Below, piece after piece: positions 28,328 to 36,454 of a stretch of DNA of 64,000 nucleotides (the stretch's first letter is position 1; each line of letters begins with the position of its first letter). Made by a program: the position numbers and the translations under genes. A model generated the notes under the pieces. The model did no database searches. It saw only the letters and a list, made by a program, of their open reading frames with translations, and was not told the origin of the DNA. The stretch is taken from contig OZ245010.1 in NCBI GenBank assembly GCA_965223735.1, positions 620,001-684,000 on the forward strand, in the 5' to 3' direction. The stretch comes from CAYFZO01 sp965223735. GTDB lineage: Bacteria > Pseudomonadota > Gammaproteobacteria > Poriferisulfidales > Oxydemutatoraceae.

Positions 28328-29781
28328 CACTCAAACCCCTGCGGTATGCGCCGATGCCAGTCGGTCGCGCACTGGTAACGATGACCGAGCGCCAGCAGCC
28401 GTCCCTCGCTGAAGTGGTCGCCGATCAATTGCACGCCGACCGGTAAACCACCGCTGAAACCGCCCGGCAGCGCCAACGCAGGCAGACCGGCGAGGTTAAC
28501 GGCGATCGTGTAGATGTCCGACAAATACATCTTTACGGGATTGCCGCTTTTTTCGCCGATCCTGAACGCCGTCGTCGGCGACACCGGCCCTAAAATCGCG
28601 TCCACTTTCTCAAACGCGGCGGCAAAATCATCGCGGATCTTCCTTCGTGCTTTCTGTGCCTTCAGGTAATAAGCGTCGTAATAGCCCTCAGACAATACAT
28701 AGGTACCGACCAGAATGCGCCGTTTCACCTCGACGCCGAATCCCCCGGCGCGCGAGCGAAAATACAAGTCCTCAAGATCCCGGGGCGACTCGCAGCGATA
28801 ACCGTAACGTACGCCGTCATAGCGAGCGAGGTTTGAAGAGCACTCGGCGGGCGCCAGAATGTAGTAGGCGGGAATCGCCAGCGGCGACGCCGGCAGGGAT
28901 ATTTCGACGACCTCGCTTCCGCTGTCGGAAAATTGCCTGACCACATTCTCGACCGCCGACTTAACGCCCGCATCGATGCCTTCGCCCAGATACTCCCTGG
29001 GCACGCCGACACGAAAACCTTCGGCCCCCTGCTCAAGTTCGCGCACGTAATCCGGCACTGGCTGATCCGCACTGGTTGAATCTTTTGCGTCAAAACCGGC
29101 GACGGCGCCGAGCAGCCACGCGCAATCCTCGGCCGAAACGCCGAACACGCCCGCCTGATCGAGGCTCGATGCGTAGGCGACGATGCCGTAACGCGACACC
29201 CGCCCATAAGTCGGCTTCAGGCCGGTCACCCCGCACAACGAGGCTGGCTGGCGGATTGACCCGCCAGTATCGGTGCCGGTGGCGCAGGGCGCGAGCCGCG
29301 ACACAACGGCGGCGGCCGAGCCGCTGGACGACCCCCCGGGTACGCGGTCGACGGCCCAGGGGTTGCGGGTCGGGCCGAAATAGCTGCTCTCCCCGGAAGA
29401 CCCCATCGCGAACTCGTCCATGTTTGTCTTGCCGAGCATCACCATGCCGGCCGCATTCAGCTTCTCCGTGACAGTCGCGTCATAAGGCGAACAAAAGTTG
29501 TGCAGCATCTTCGAACCGCAGGTGGTCAGAACACCGCGCGTGCAAAACAGGTCCTTATGCGAATAAGGTATTCCGGTCAGCGGCGTTTTTTCATCCGCGC
29601 GGATGCGCGCATCGGCCGCCCGCGCCTGTTCAAGCGCACGCTCAGCGGTGACGGTGATGAAACTGTTCAGTTCCTTGTCGTACCGCTCGATGCGCTCGAG
29701 AAAAAATCCTGTCAGTTCGACGCTTGAAAAATCACCGGCAGCGAGCCCCGCGGACAACTCCGCGAGAGATTTGTTCAACAT
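28327..29781 (-). CDS. gatA: Aspartyl/glutamyl-tRNA amidotransferase subunit A
   Basis: This 484-residue amidase-signature enzyme releases ammonia from glutamine. The Ser-cisSer-Lys triad is visible: Lys in IPYSHKDLFCTRG, cis-Ser in VPGGSSSGSAAAV and the nucleophile Ser in GTDTGGSIRQPASLCG. Length is typical. It lies between gatC, 5 bp upstream, and gatB, which overlaps its stop; this is an ordinary gatCAB operon. Confidence 0.98.
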   Translation of the reverse strand: MLNKSLAELSAGLAAGDFSSVELTGFFLERIERYDKELNSFITVTAERALEQARAADARIRADEKTPLTGIPYSHKDLFCTRGVLTTCGSKMLHNFCSPYDATVTEKLNAAGMVMLGKTNMDEFAMGSSGESSYFGPTRNPWAVDRVPGGSSSGSAAAVVSRLAPCATGTDTGGSIRQPASLCGVTGLKPTYGRVSRYGIVAYASSLDQAGVFGVSAEDCAWLLGAVAGFDAKDSTSADQPVPDYVRELEQGAEGFRVGVPREYLGEGIDAGVKSAVENVVRQFSDSGSEVVEISLPASPLAIPAYYILAPAECSSNLARYDGVRYGYRCESPRDLEDLYFRSRAGGFGVEVKRRILVGTYVLSEGYYDAYYLKAQKARRKIRDDFAAAFEKVDAILGPVSPTTAFRIGEKSGNPVKMYLSDIYTIAVNLAGLPALALPGGFSGGLPVGVQLIGDHFSEGRLLALGHRYQCATDWHRRIPQGFE

Positions 29782-29786
29782 GACGC

Positions 29787-30068
29787 TTACTCGATCACTT
29801 TAGGGACGAGGTACAGGCCGTCGGCGACCCGCGGCGCGGCGGCCTGCACCGATTCACGGCAATCGCCCTCGGTCACGCGGTCTTCGCGCAACCGCTGCAC
29901 AATGTCGAGCGGATGCGACAACGGCTCGATATTCTCGAGGCCGGCGCCGTCCAGTTTTTCAACCAGCGCAAGAATATCCGACAACGCCTGAGCCATCTCA
30001 TCGGCTTCGCCGTCGCCGATTGCAAGCCGCGCCAAGCGTCCGATCCTGTGTATTTCATTGACTTTCAT
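29787..30068 (-). CDS. gatC: Aspartyl/glutamyl-tRNA amidotransferase subunit C
   Basis: This 93-residue GatC stabilises the GatA-GatB complex. It starts MKVNEIHRIGRLARLAIGDGE, has the mid-region ILALVEKLDGAGLENIEPLSHPLD and ends GLYLVPKVIE, all characteristic. I chose ATG 30068; a longer frame to 30149 overlaps the mreB leader. It is divergent from mreB with 102 bp between the starts, so promoters for both lie there. Confidence 0.95.
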   Translation of the reverse strand: MKVNEIHRIGRLARLAIGDGEADEMAQALSDILALVEKLDGAGLENIEPLSHPLDIVQRLREDRVTEGDCRESVQAAAPRVADGLYLVPKVIE

Positions 30069-30170
30069 GATCGCAGTACACCCCGCTGAAAACTGCGGCG
30101 CGGATAAGGACGCTTGCCCGTTTCCCGCGTCATTGTTAGAGTATGCCATACAAACCGGCGCCCCCCGATC

Positions 30171-31208
30171 ATGTTCAACCAGCTATTCGGCCTTTTCTCG
30201 AACGACCTCTCGATTGATCTCGGGACGGCGAACACCCTGATTTACATGAAAGACAAGGGCATCGTTCTGAACGAACCCTCGGTAGTCGCCATCCGCGAGC
30301 AAAGCGCCTCAAGTATGATCGAGGCCGTCGGCCAGGAAGCCAAGGACATGCTGGGACGAACGCCGGCGACGATCAAGGCGGTGCGCCCGATGAAAGACGG
30401 CGTCATCGCCGACTTCACGATCACCGAAAAAATGCTCCAGCACTTCATCCGCAAAGTGCATAAGCACAAGATCATCAAGCCCAGCCCGAAAGTTCTCATC
30501 TGCGTGCCGTGCGGCGCGACCCAGGTTGAGCGTCGTGCAATCCGGGAATCGGTCATGGGCGCAGGCGCGCGTAAAGTTTATTTGATCGAGGAACCGATCG
30601 CCGCCGCCGTCGGCGCAGGCCTTCCGATCAACGAAGCGCGCGGTTCGATGGTTCTCGACATCGGCGGCGGCACTTCAGAGGTCGCGGTACTGTCTCTGAA
30701 CGGCATCGTGTACTCAGCTTCGGTCAGAATCGGGGGCGATAAATTCGACGAGGCCATCCTCAGCTATGTACGCCGCAATTACGGCATCCTGATCGGAGAG
30801 GCCACCGCCGAGACGATCAAGCACAACATCGGCACCGCCTACCCGAGCAAGGAACTGCTCGAGATCGAGGTCAAGGGACGCAATCTGTCGGAGGGCGTCC
30901 CCAAGAGCTTCAGCCTGAACAGCAATGAAATCCTGGAGGCCCTGCAGGAACCGCTGTTCGGCGTAGTCAGCGCAGTCAAAACCGCCCTCGAGCGCACGCC
31001 CCCCGAACTCGGCTCGGACGTGGCCGACCGCGGCATCGTCCTGACCGGCGGCAGCGCGTTGCTGCGCGACCTGGATAAACTGATCATGCAGGAGACCGGC
31101 ATCCCGGTCGTGATCGCCGACGAGCCCTTGATCTGCGTCGCCAAAGGCGGCGGCATCGTACTCAAACTCATAGAAGAAGGCAAAGCCGGCTTTCTGCTTC
31201 AGGACTGA
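30171..31208 (+). CDS. mreB: Rod-shape-determining actin homologue MreB
   Basis: This 345-residue actin-fold ATPase polymerises at the inner membrane and guides lateral wall synthesis. An N-terminal amphipathic MFNQLFGLFS precedes phosphate-binding IDLGTANTLIY; later motifs are VLDIGGGTSEVAVLSL, IEEPIAAAVGAGLP and GIVLTGGSALLRDLDKLI. Full length is normal. It is the first gene of mreBCD; mreC follows after 32 bp. Confidence 0.98.
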   Translation: MFNQLFGLFSNDLSIDLGTANTLIYMKDKGIVLNEPSVVAIREQSASSMIEAVGQEAKDMLGRTPATIKAVRPMKDGVIADFTITEKMLQHFIRKVHKHKIIKPSPKVLICVPCGATQVERRAIRESVMGAGARKVYLIEEPIAAAVGAGLPINEARGSMVLDIGGGTSEVAVLSLNGIVYSASVRIGGDKFDEAILSYVRRNYGILIGEATAETIKHNIGTAYPSKELLEIEVKGRNLSEGVPKSFSLNSNEILEALQEPLFGVVSAVKTALERTPPELGSDVADRGIVLTGGSALLRDLDKLIMQETGIPVVIADEPLICVAKGGGIVLKLIEEGKAGFLLQD

Positions 31209-31240
31209 CCGAACGGCACAACCGGAGGAGGTAACACGCC

Positions 31241-32098
31241 ATCAAACCGCTTTTCACGCCTCACGGTGTCATCCCCAAACTCACGGCGCTTACACTGCTG
31301 TCGATCGCGCTGATGCTCAGCGACTACCATTACGACAACCTGCATAAAATACGCTACTACCTGGGAGGCGTTATCTACCCGGTTTACTACCTCGCAAACC
31401 TGCCGACAAAAGCCGGCGATTGGATCTACCGCGAATTGGCGGAACGCAAGCAATTGAGGCAGGAAAACAAGGCGCTCAAGGAAAGCAATCTGCTGCTGAA
31501 TTCAAAACTGCAAAAATTCGCGGCACTGGAAAACGAAAATAAACGGCTCAATGAGCTTCTGAAATCATCGTACGACAGGATTGAGGGCAACGCCGTCGTC
31601 GCCAAACTCATGGCCACCGACTACACGCCTTTCAGGCAACGCATCGTCATCGACAAGGGCGGACGCAACAACGCTTACGTCGGGCAACCGATACTCGGCG
31701 CTCAAGGCGTGATCGGGCAGGTCATCAGCATCACGCCCTTCAGCGCCACCGGCATGTTGATTTCGGATCCCGGCCACACGATGCTGACCCAGGTCAACCG
31801 CTCAGGATTCCGCGCCCTCGCCGTAGGCACCGGCAACCCCCGGCAATTGAGGCTCGATTACGTGCCGCTGGACGCCGACATCCGGGAAGGCGATACGATT
31901 GTCACTTCCGGTCTCGACGACCGCTACCCGCCTGATTATCCGGTCGGCAGGATCTTGCGCGTGGTCAGAAACGCCGGCGATAATTTTGCCTCCATCACGC
32001 TGAAACCGTTCGCCGAACTCGACCGCCACCGGGAAGTCCTGCTGGTATGGGAAACGGCCAGCGATAAGAAGGGCGACGACAGCCCCGAAACACCATGA
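31241..32098 (+). CDS. mreC: Rod-shape-determining protein MreC, apparent ATC start
   Basis: Protein of about 285 residues with an N-terminal transmembrane helix (LTALTLLSIALML), a coiled coil (KQLRQENKALKESNLLLNSKLQKFAALENENKRLNELL) and the periplasmic beta domain (VVIDKG-type core, GAQGVIGQVISITPFSATGMLISDP). The frame opens after TAA at 31232-31234 and reads CAC GCC ATC AAA CCG. GGAGGAGG at 31224-31231 stands 9 nt before that ATC, where homologues begin M-K-P-L-F. No ATG, GTG or TTG precedes ATG 31313, which would delete the membrane anchor. Either ATC is used for initiation or an ATG has mutated or been miscalled. The stop overlaps mreD (ATGA). Confidence 0.85.
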   Translation: MKPLFTPHGVIPKLTALTLLSIALMLSDYHYDNLHKIRYYLGGVIYPVYYLANLPTKAGDWIYRELAERKQLRQENKALKESNLLLNSKLQKFAALENENKRLNELLKSSYDRIEGNAVVAKLMATDYTPFRQRIVIDKGGRNNAYVGQPILGAQGVIGQVISITPFSATGMLISDPGHTMLTQVNRSGFRALAVGTGNPRQLRLDYVPLDADIREGDTIVTSGLDDRYPPDYPVGRILRVVRNAGDNFASITLKPFAELDRHREVLLVWETASDKKGDDSPETP

Positions 32099-32595
32099 CA
32101 GCCATCCTGAAAACCGTCCGTATCGGAAAATTGCAAATCCTCGCGGCTTTCAGCGTCGTCTGCGCACTGGTAATGACTGTCCTGCCGATCCCGAACTGGG
32201 CTTTGCCGTTTTGGCCCGAATGGACCGTTCTGGTCGTGATCTACTGGTGCCTCGCGCTGCCGCATAAGTTCAACCTGAAATTTGCGTGGGGGACGGGGCT
32301 TTTGATAGACCTGATCAAAGGCTCTCTGCTCGGCCAATACGCGCTCGCTTATCTGCTGGTCGCCTATATCTGCGTCAACATTCATCGGCGGCTGCGCATT
32401 TATCCGCTGTTCCAGCAGGCCGTTTCCATCGGCGGCCTGCTGATTCCGTATTTCCTGCTCACACTGTGGATAGACAGCAGCCTCCACTCGGTAGCGGTTG
32501 ATTGGCGTTACTGGGCCCCGATCGCGAGCAATATGCTGCTTTGGCCGTGGATGTTCTCAATACTGAGACTGGTGCGGCAAAAAGCATCGGAGTAA
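32095..32595 (+). CDS. mreD: Rod-shape-determining protein MreD
   Basis: This 166-residue inner-membrane protein has about five hydrophobic helices (LQILAAFSVVCALVMTVLPI, WTVLVVIYWCLALP, LLIDLIKGSLLGQYALAYLLVAYICVNI and others). Size, hydropathy and position after mreC, with an ATGA overlap, identify MreD, which works with MreB, MreC and RodA in elongation. Confidence 0.93.
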   Translation: MTAILKTVRIGKLQILAAFSVVCALVMTVLPIPNWALPFWPEWTVLVVIYWCLALPHKFNLKFAWGTGLLIDLIKGSLLGQYALAYLLVAYICVNIHRRLRIYPLFQQAVSIGGLLIPYFLLTLWIDSSLHSVAVDWRYWAPIASNMLLWPWMFSILRLVRQKASE

Positions 32596-32607
32596 CCCCC
32601 GCCGGGA

Positions 32608-33096
32608 ATGACCGAACTGCTCAATGACCTGATGCGCGTGCTGCAGAACAGGCGCGCAGAAAACATACTGCTGCTTCGGAAGTCGCCCGAACTCGATCAG
32701 GAATTCAAAACACTGGGCGACCGGCTCAATCCCGCACCCGCTTTCACCATCGCCGAACCCGCCGCGTGGCTGCGCCGCCCGCGCCCGGAGCAGCGGCACC
32801 GGCTGGGCCTGCTATGGCACTCTCCCCCTTCTCTGCCCGACGCCGACTACGATCACCTGCTCGCCAGACTGCGCGACCTCGATTGCGAAGCGGTCTATGC
32901 GCGCTGCCTCACGCAATGCGGTGGTACCCGGCAATGGTCACGCCACTTGCGCTCGCTCGGTTTCCTGCCGGTCAGGCATTATGCCGACGACACGTCGCTG
33001 TTTTACTTCGACATTTACGACTACAAACTGCTGCCGGACTGGCTCAACAGCAAATTCTGGGCGAACCCGGAAATGTGGGACAAGGCAAGATGGTAA
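32608..33096 (+). CDS. DUF6231-like protein
   Basis: This 162-residue soluble protein ends with the motif LPDWLNSKFWANPEMWDKARW, which matches the C-terminal signature I associate with the gammaproteobacterial DUF6231 family. The middle holds RHRLGLLWHSPPSLPDADYDHLLARLRDLDCEAVYA. The function is unknown. It starts 12 bp after mreD and may belong to that operon. The assignment is from memory of the family and should be confirmed by a profile search. Confidence 0.75.
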   Translation: MTELLNDLMRVLQNRRAENILLLRKSPELDQEFKTLGDRLNPAPAFTIAEPAAWLRRPRPEQRHRLGLLWHSPPSLPDADYDHLLARLRDLDCEAVYARCLTQCGGTRQWSRHLRSLGFLPVRHYADDTSLFYFDIYDYKLLPDWLNSKFWANPEMWDKARW

Positions 33097-33170
33097 CGCC
33101 GCGGGCGCGGTGGCAATGTTTCAGCCGGACCGGAGACGAAAGGCCGGACAAATGAACCGCTGTTCCAGGC

Positions 33171-33923
33171 TCACCCCTGATCGTGCACTTCGCACAGCTT
33201 CTGCATATCCGGCGGCAGGTTGTCGGGGCACTGCCCGCACCGCTCGTTGCCGGGCACCGCATACGCCATCCTCTTCGGGAACGGCAACTCGAGTTCCGCC
33301 ATGATCCGGGTAAAGTCCTCTTTGCTGAAATTGACGCCGAGACGCGGATTGCGCCGTTTCTCCTGGCCTATCGTCGTCAGAAACCGCTTTTTATAGTCGT
33401 GAGCGGGATACACCAGAGTATCGTCAGGTAACGTGAAAAGCTTGTCGTGAACGCTTTCGTAAAGCGTCGCGGCATCGCCGGACTGAAAATCGGTGCGCCC
33501 GCATGCGTCGATCAGCAAAGCGTCACCTGAAAAAAGAATCTGATGCGTGCCGCCGTTGATCAGGAAAGCGTGATGCGTATCGGTATGTCCCGGCGTAAAA
33601 AGCGGATGGATTTCCAAGTTGCCGACGCGAAAAGGCTCACCCTCACGCACGCCGATATCACGGCACGTCAGATTATCCGCCGCCGGGCCGGCGACCTTGC
33701 AGTCGGTCAGTGCCCGCAACTTCACGGCGCCGGTGATATGGTCGGCATGAATATGGGTCTCGAGGGTGTAAGTCAGTCCGAGCCCGAATTCCTGCAACAC
33801 CGCCAGATCACGGTTTGTGCTTTCGAGCACCGGATCAATCAAAACGCTTTCACCCGTATCCAGACACGACAGCAGATAGGTGTAAGTGCTTGAAGATTCT
33901 TCAAACAACTGCCTGAATAACAT
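33171..33923 (-). CDS. ETHE1-like persulfide dioxygenase (metallo-beta-lactamase fold)
   Basis: This 250-residue metallo-hydrolase has TLETHIHADHITGAVKL (the HxHxDH motif), FTPGHTDTHHAFLI, ILFSGDALLIDACGRTDFQSGD and VYPAHDY metal ligands. The compact architecture and the GRTDFQ segment resemble ETHE1 sulfur dioxygenases, which oxidise glutathione persulfide, rather than glyoxalase II. The C-terminal extension contains ERCGQCPDNLPPDMQKLCEV, with three cysteines. It converges with the DUF6231 gene and is divergent from ibaG. Confidence 0.85.
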   Translation of the reverse strand: MLFRQLFEESSSTYTYLLSCLDTGESVLIDPVLESTNRDLAVLQEFGLGLTYTLETHIHADHITGAVKLRALTDCKVAGPAADNLTCRDIGVREGEPFRVGNLEIHPLFTPGHTDTHHAFLINGGTHQILFSGDALLIDACGRTDFQSGDAATLYESVHDKLFTLPDDTLVYPAHDYKKRFLTTIGQEKRRNPRLGVNFSKEDFTRIMAELELPFPKRMAYAVPGNERCGQCPDNLPPDMQKLCEVHDQG

Positions 33924-34015
33924 CTATTTCAGCCCTCGTGTTCACACCCGCCAGCATTGACCCGCCGTTGGCCTGCCACAACGTTTTCGTCGATACCGAC
34001 CTGATATTGTCCCAG

Positions 34016-34021
34016 TATAAT
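34016..34021 (+). promoter_or_regulatory. TATAAT -10 element before ibaG
   Basis: A perfect TATAAT lies about 44 bp before the ibaG ATG in a spacer between divergent genes. No consensus -35 stands at 16-18 bp, so the promoter call is tentative. Confidence 0.35.
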
Positions 34022-34064
34022 ACCCCACCCTGAAACCTCCTGAACAAACTCAAGCGATTAAACA

Positions 34065-34298
34065 ATGAATGCTGAGCAAGTGCGGCAAATCATCGCCGCG
34101 CATATTGAGGGCGCACAAATCAAGGTCATCGGCGGCGACGGCAAGTTTGAAGCGACGGTCATCAGCGAAAATTTCCGTGGCCTGGATACAATCAGCCGCC
34201 ACCGGCTCGTTTACGCCGCCGTCAACCGGGAAATTGCCGGCGGAGCAATTCACGCATTGTCAATTCTCGCACGCACACCCGACGAAACAAACGGCTGA
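34065..34298 (+). CDS. ibaG: BolA/IbaG family iron-sulfur metabolism protein
   Basis: This 77-residue protein of the BolA family starts MNAEQVRQIIAAHIEGAQIKVIGGDGKFEATVISENF and has the conserved histidine in SRHRLVYAAV, a candidate iron-sulfur ligand with monothiol glutaredoxin. Size and the missing longer C-terminus fit IbaG rather than BolA itself. Neighbouring genes do not include its common partner murA. Confidence 0.9.
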   Translation: MNAEQVRQIIAAHIEGAQIKVIGGDGKFEATVISENFRGLDTISRHRLVYAAVNREIAGGAIHALSILARTPDETNG

Positions 34299-34336
34299 GG
34301 CACGACCCTGCGAACCACGCCCCGAGCTGTGCGGGC

Positions 34337-34972
34337 TTATTTGCTCGTGATGCTGATTTCGATGCTGCCGAGACCCGGATGTCCGGAAAAATACCGGGAC
34401 AAAGTTTCCATGCTTTCCTCGTCAAGCGTTGCGACAATCCCCATCATGATCGGGTTCTTGCGCCTGCCGGTTTTGTAATCGACCAGCGACTGGTAAAGAT
34501 AATTCTCACGCTGTCCCGCGATTTTGGGATAAAGGGTGATCGAACTGTTGCCGTCGTTATTGTGACAGGCGCTGCATACCGCGACCTGCTCCTGCAATCC
34601 AGCGGGGACCTGCGCCTGTGGGTTCGGCTCCGCCGACTCAAAAGACGCAAAGTAAGCCGCCACGTCGGCCATGTCCTGTTGATCGAGCCTGTGGGACTGC
34701 GCGACCATCGTCTGATGATCGCGTTCCCCGTTCCTGTACGCCTGCAAAGCGGCGACGATGTAGTCGGCATGCTGTCCGCCAAGCCGGGGCACGTGGTAAG
34801 TGGGGTAAACGTTTGTATAGGTCGGAACGCCGTGGCAACCCAAGCAAGTCTGCGCCTTCCATTTCCCGGCGGCGACATCGCCGACGGCACAGACCGCAAC
34901 CGGCGCCATCATCAACACCAAAGCTGCCGGATAAAAACCCGCGCAGGCCATATACCTTATGATGCTCTTCAT
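34337..34972 (-). CDS. Diheme c4-type cytochrome
   Basis: This 211-residue periplasmic protein has a signal peptide (YPAALVLMMAPVAVCA) and two cytochrome c domains with CLGCH at about 43-47 and CSACH at about 133-137. Distal Met ligands are likely in TMVAQSHRL and PIMMGIVATL. The duplicated layout is that of cytochrome c4, an electron carrier to terminal oxidases. It converges with ibaG. Confidence 0.92.
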   Translation of the reverse strand: MKSIIRYMACAGFYPAALVLMMAPVAVCAVGDVAAGKWKAQTCLGCHGVPTYTNVYPTYHVPRLGGQHADYIVAALQAYRNGERDHQTMVAQSHRLDQQDMADVAAYFASFESAEPNPQAQVPAGLQEQVAVCSACHNNDGNSSITLYPKIAGQRENYLYQSLVDYKTGRRKNPIMMGIVATLDEESMETLSRYFSGHPGLGSIEISITSK

Positions 34973-35139
34973 GTCGCAGAATGTATAAAAAAGGTTGTCC
35001 GCCGCTCCCGCCGAACCGCCGCGGCAAAAGGCACGCCGACCCTGCTTATTAGCATGTTCCGTCGCATAAAGCGCTCCAGACTACCGCATATCGGACAGGT
35101 GTCAAGTTGCCGAATCCCCGACATGGTCGTGCATGTATG

Positions 35140-35213
35140 AGGCCAGAAACATAAGGGATTCCTGGCCTGATTAAAAAGGAAGCCGACATGCCGGTCCAGC
35201 ACATCGGCTTCCG
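35140..35213. repeat. Two hairpins at the left edge of the IS481-like element
   Basis: AGGCCAG (35140-35146) pairs with CTGGCCT (35163-35169), and GGAAGCCGA (35179-35187) pairs with TCGGCTTCC (35205-35213). The second half of this block overlaps the inferred terminal repeat of the decayed transposon. The 35 kb intergenic stretch holds no gene besides these. Confidence 0.5.
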
Positions 35214-36386
35214 CCCAGGGGTTTCTATAAAATCGCCTCTTTATCTACTAAATGGGAGGCGATGATGGGAACTACAGCCCAACAGAAACTTGAAGTCATA
35301 AACTGAATTTCCGGCATCCCGGGACAAACACGGCTCCGATCGTACTCCAGGGCCACCCTTGACGCATTCAAGATCAGCCGTTCCACCCTGTATCGCTGGC
35401 GCCGGACCTGCCGCATCGCGGGCTTGAGCGCGCTGCATGACCGCAGCCGTGCCCCGCACACCCGGCGCCAGCGCGAATGGCCACCGGCATTGCGCGCCGA
35501 AATACGCCGACTGCGCACCGAGTTTCCCAATCCGGGCTGTGAAAAAGTGCGGGTGCTGCTGGCACCGTGGTGCGAACAGTGCGGCATGGCCTGCCCCGGT
35601 GTGCGCACAATCGGGCGGCTGATTGCCGACGCGCCGGACAAGATGCGCATCACGCCAGCCGGTTTGACGCCGAACCGGTTTGACGCCGAAAAGGAAAGTC
35701 AAGCCGCGGCGGCACAACCGAAAGCAACGCCCGGGCAAAGGATTCCACGCCGATTATCCGGGACACTGCGTCGCGTTTGATACGGTGATTCGTTTTATCG
35801 GGCGTACCCGCCGCTACATTTTTACGGCGACCGATCATGCCAGCCGCTTTAGCTTTGCAATGGCGACGACGCGCCACGACAGCTAACGCGCGGTGCATTT
35901 CGCGACACTGGTCGAAACAGTATTTCCGGGACGTATTGAACAAGTGCTCAGCGACAACGGGAGCGAATTTCAGGGGGCTTTCTCCGACTACGCGAAAGCA
36001 CGGGGGTGGCGCCATTGCCACACCGACCAACGCAGCCCGAAAATGGATGCCTTCAATGAACGGTTCAACCGCACCGTGCAGGAAGAATGAGTGAACTACG
36101 GGGAAGACCTGCTGCTTAACGATGTGCGAGAATTCAACGCTCGCCTGCCGGGTTATCTGGATCGCTATAATAACCACCGCCCGCACCGGGGACTCGACAA
36201 CCAGACACCCAACCAAATGCTTGCCAAACATCTGCCCCTGATGTCCCATATGTGGTGGCCTCATAGCAACGTGCTCAAGCCCGCCGGATGGTATAATCGC
36301 CTTCCGCTTAATGACGAACAAAAGGCGGTTTTACCGAACCCATTTTACAGAGCCCCCCCGGGGCGGCTTCCTTCTTGAGTCAGGCC
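35165..36386 (+). mobile_element. IS481-like insertion sequence, decayed
   Basis: Imperfect inverted repeats enclose a dead transposase gene: GGCCTGA followed by AAGGAAGCCG at 35165-35186, and the same two blocks reading inward from 36386 to 36364. The size of about 1.2 kb suits the family. No target duplication is evident, though the exact ends are uncertain. Its right end lies about 57 bp upstream of the first GT10 gene, so the insertion may have influenced that gene's expression. Confidence 0.6.
35262..36378 (+). pseudogene. IS481-family transposase, multiply inactivated
   Basis: Conceptual translation gives an HTH domain (STLYRWRRTCRIAGLSALHDRSRAPH) and an rve core: D in HCVAFDTVIRFIG, D in VLSDNGSEFQGAF and E in DAFNERFNRTVQEE, then DYHxxRPHxxL-like RYNNHRPHRGLDNQTPNQML. 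Inactivating changes are TGA at 35302-35304, a frameshift caused by a 16-bp tandem duplication at 35659-35690, TAA at 35884-35886 and TGA at 36088-36090. Confidence 0.85.
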
Positions 36387-36412
36387 GTGCACCCGATAAT
36401 GTTACCGGCCTT

Positions 36413-36454
36413 GTACAACAGATGACTGACGATGTACAACAGATGACTGACGAT
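36413..36454 (+). repeat. 21-bp tandem repeat at the start of the first GT10 gene
   Basis: GTACAACAGATGACTGACGAT occurs twice in tandem (36413-36433 and 36434-36454). Each unit carries an in-frame ATG, so it duplicates seven codons and a possible start codon. A related single copy (AACAGATGACCGACGG) forms the start of the second GT10 gene. Confidence 0.8.

Noticed and set aside
27320..28378. 352-codon open frame opposite gatB
   Set aside because: Shadow of a conserved gene; no start signal or recognisable motif.
1721..36090. TGA codons at Trp-plausible places in several broken genes (methyltransferase 2417, adenosine deaminase 10682, IS481 35302 and 36088), hinting at UGA read as tryptophan
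   Set aside because: Intact genes such as mreB, prfA and hemA end in TGA, often overlapping the next start, and TGG is used freely. The same broken genes also carry TAA stops or frameshifts. Ordinary G-to-A decay explains it.
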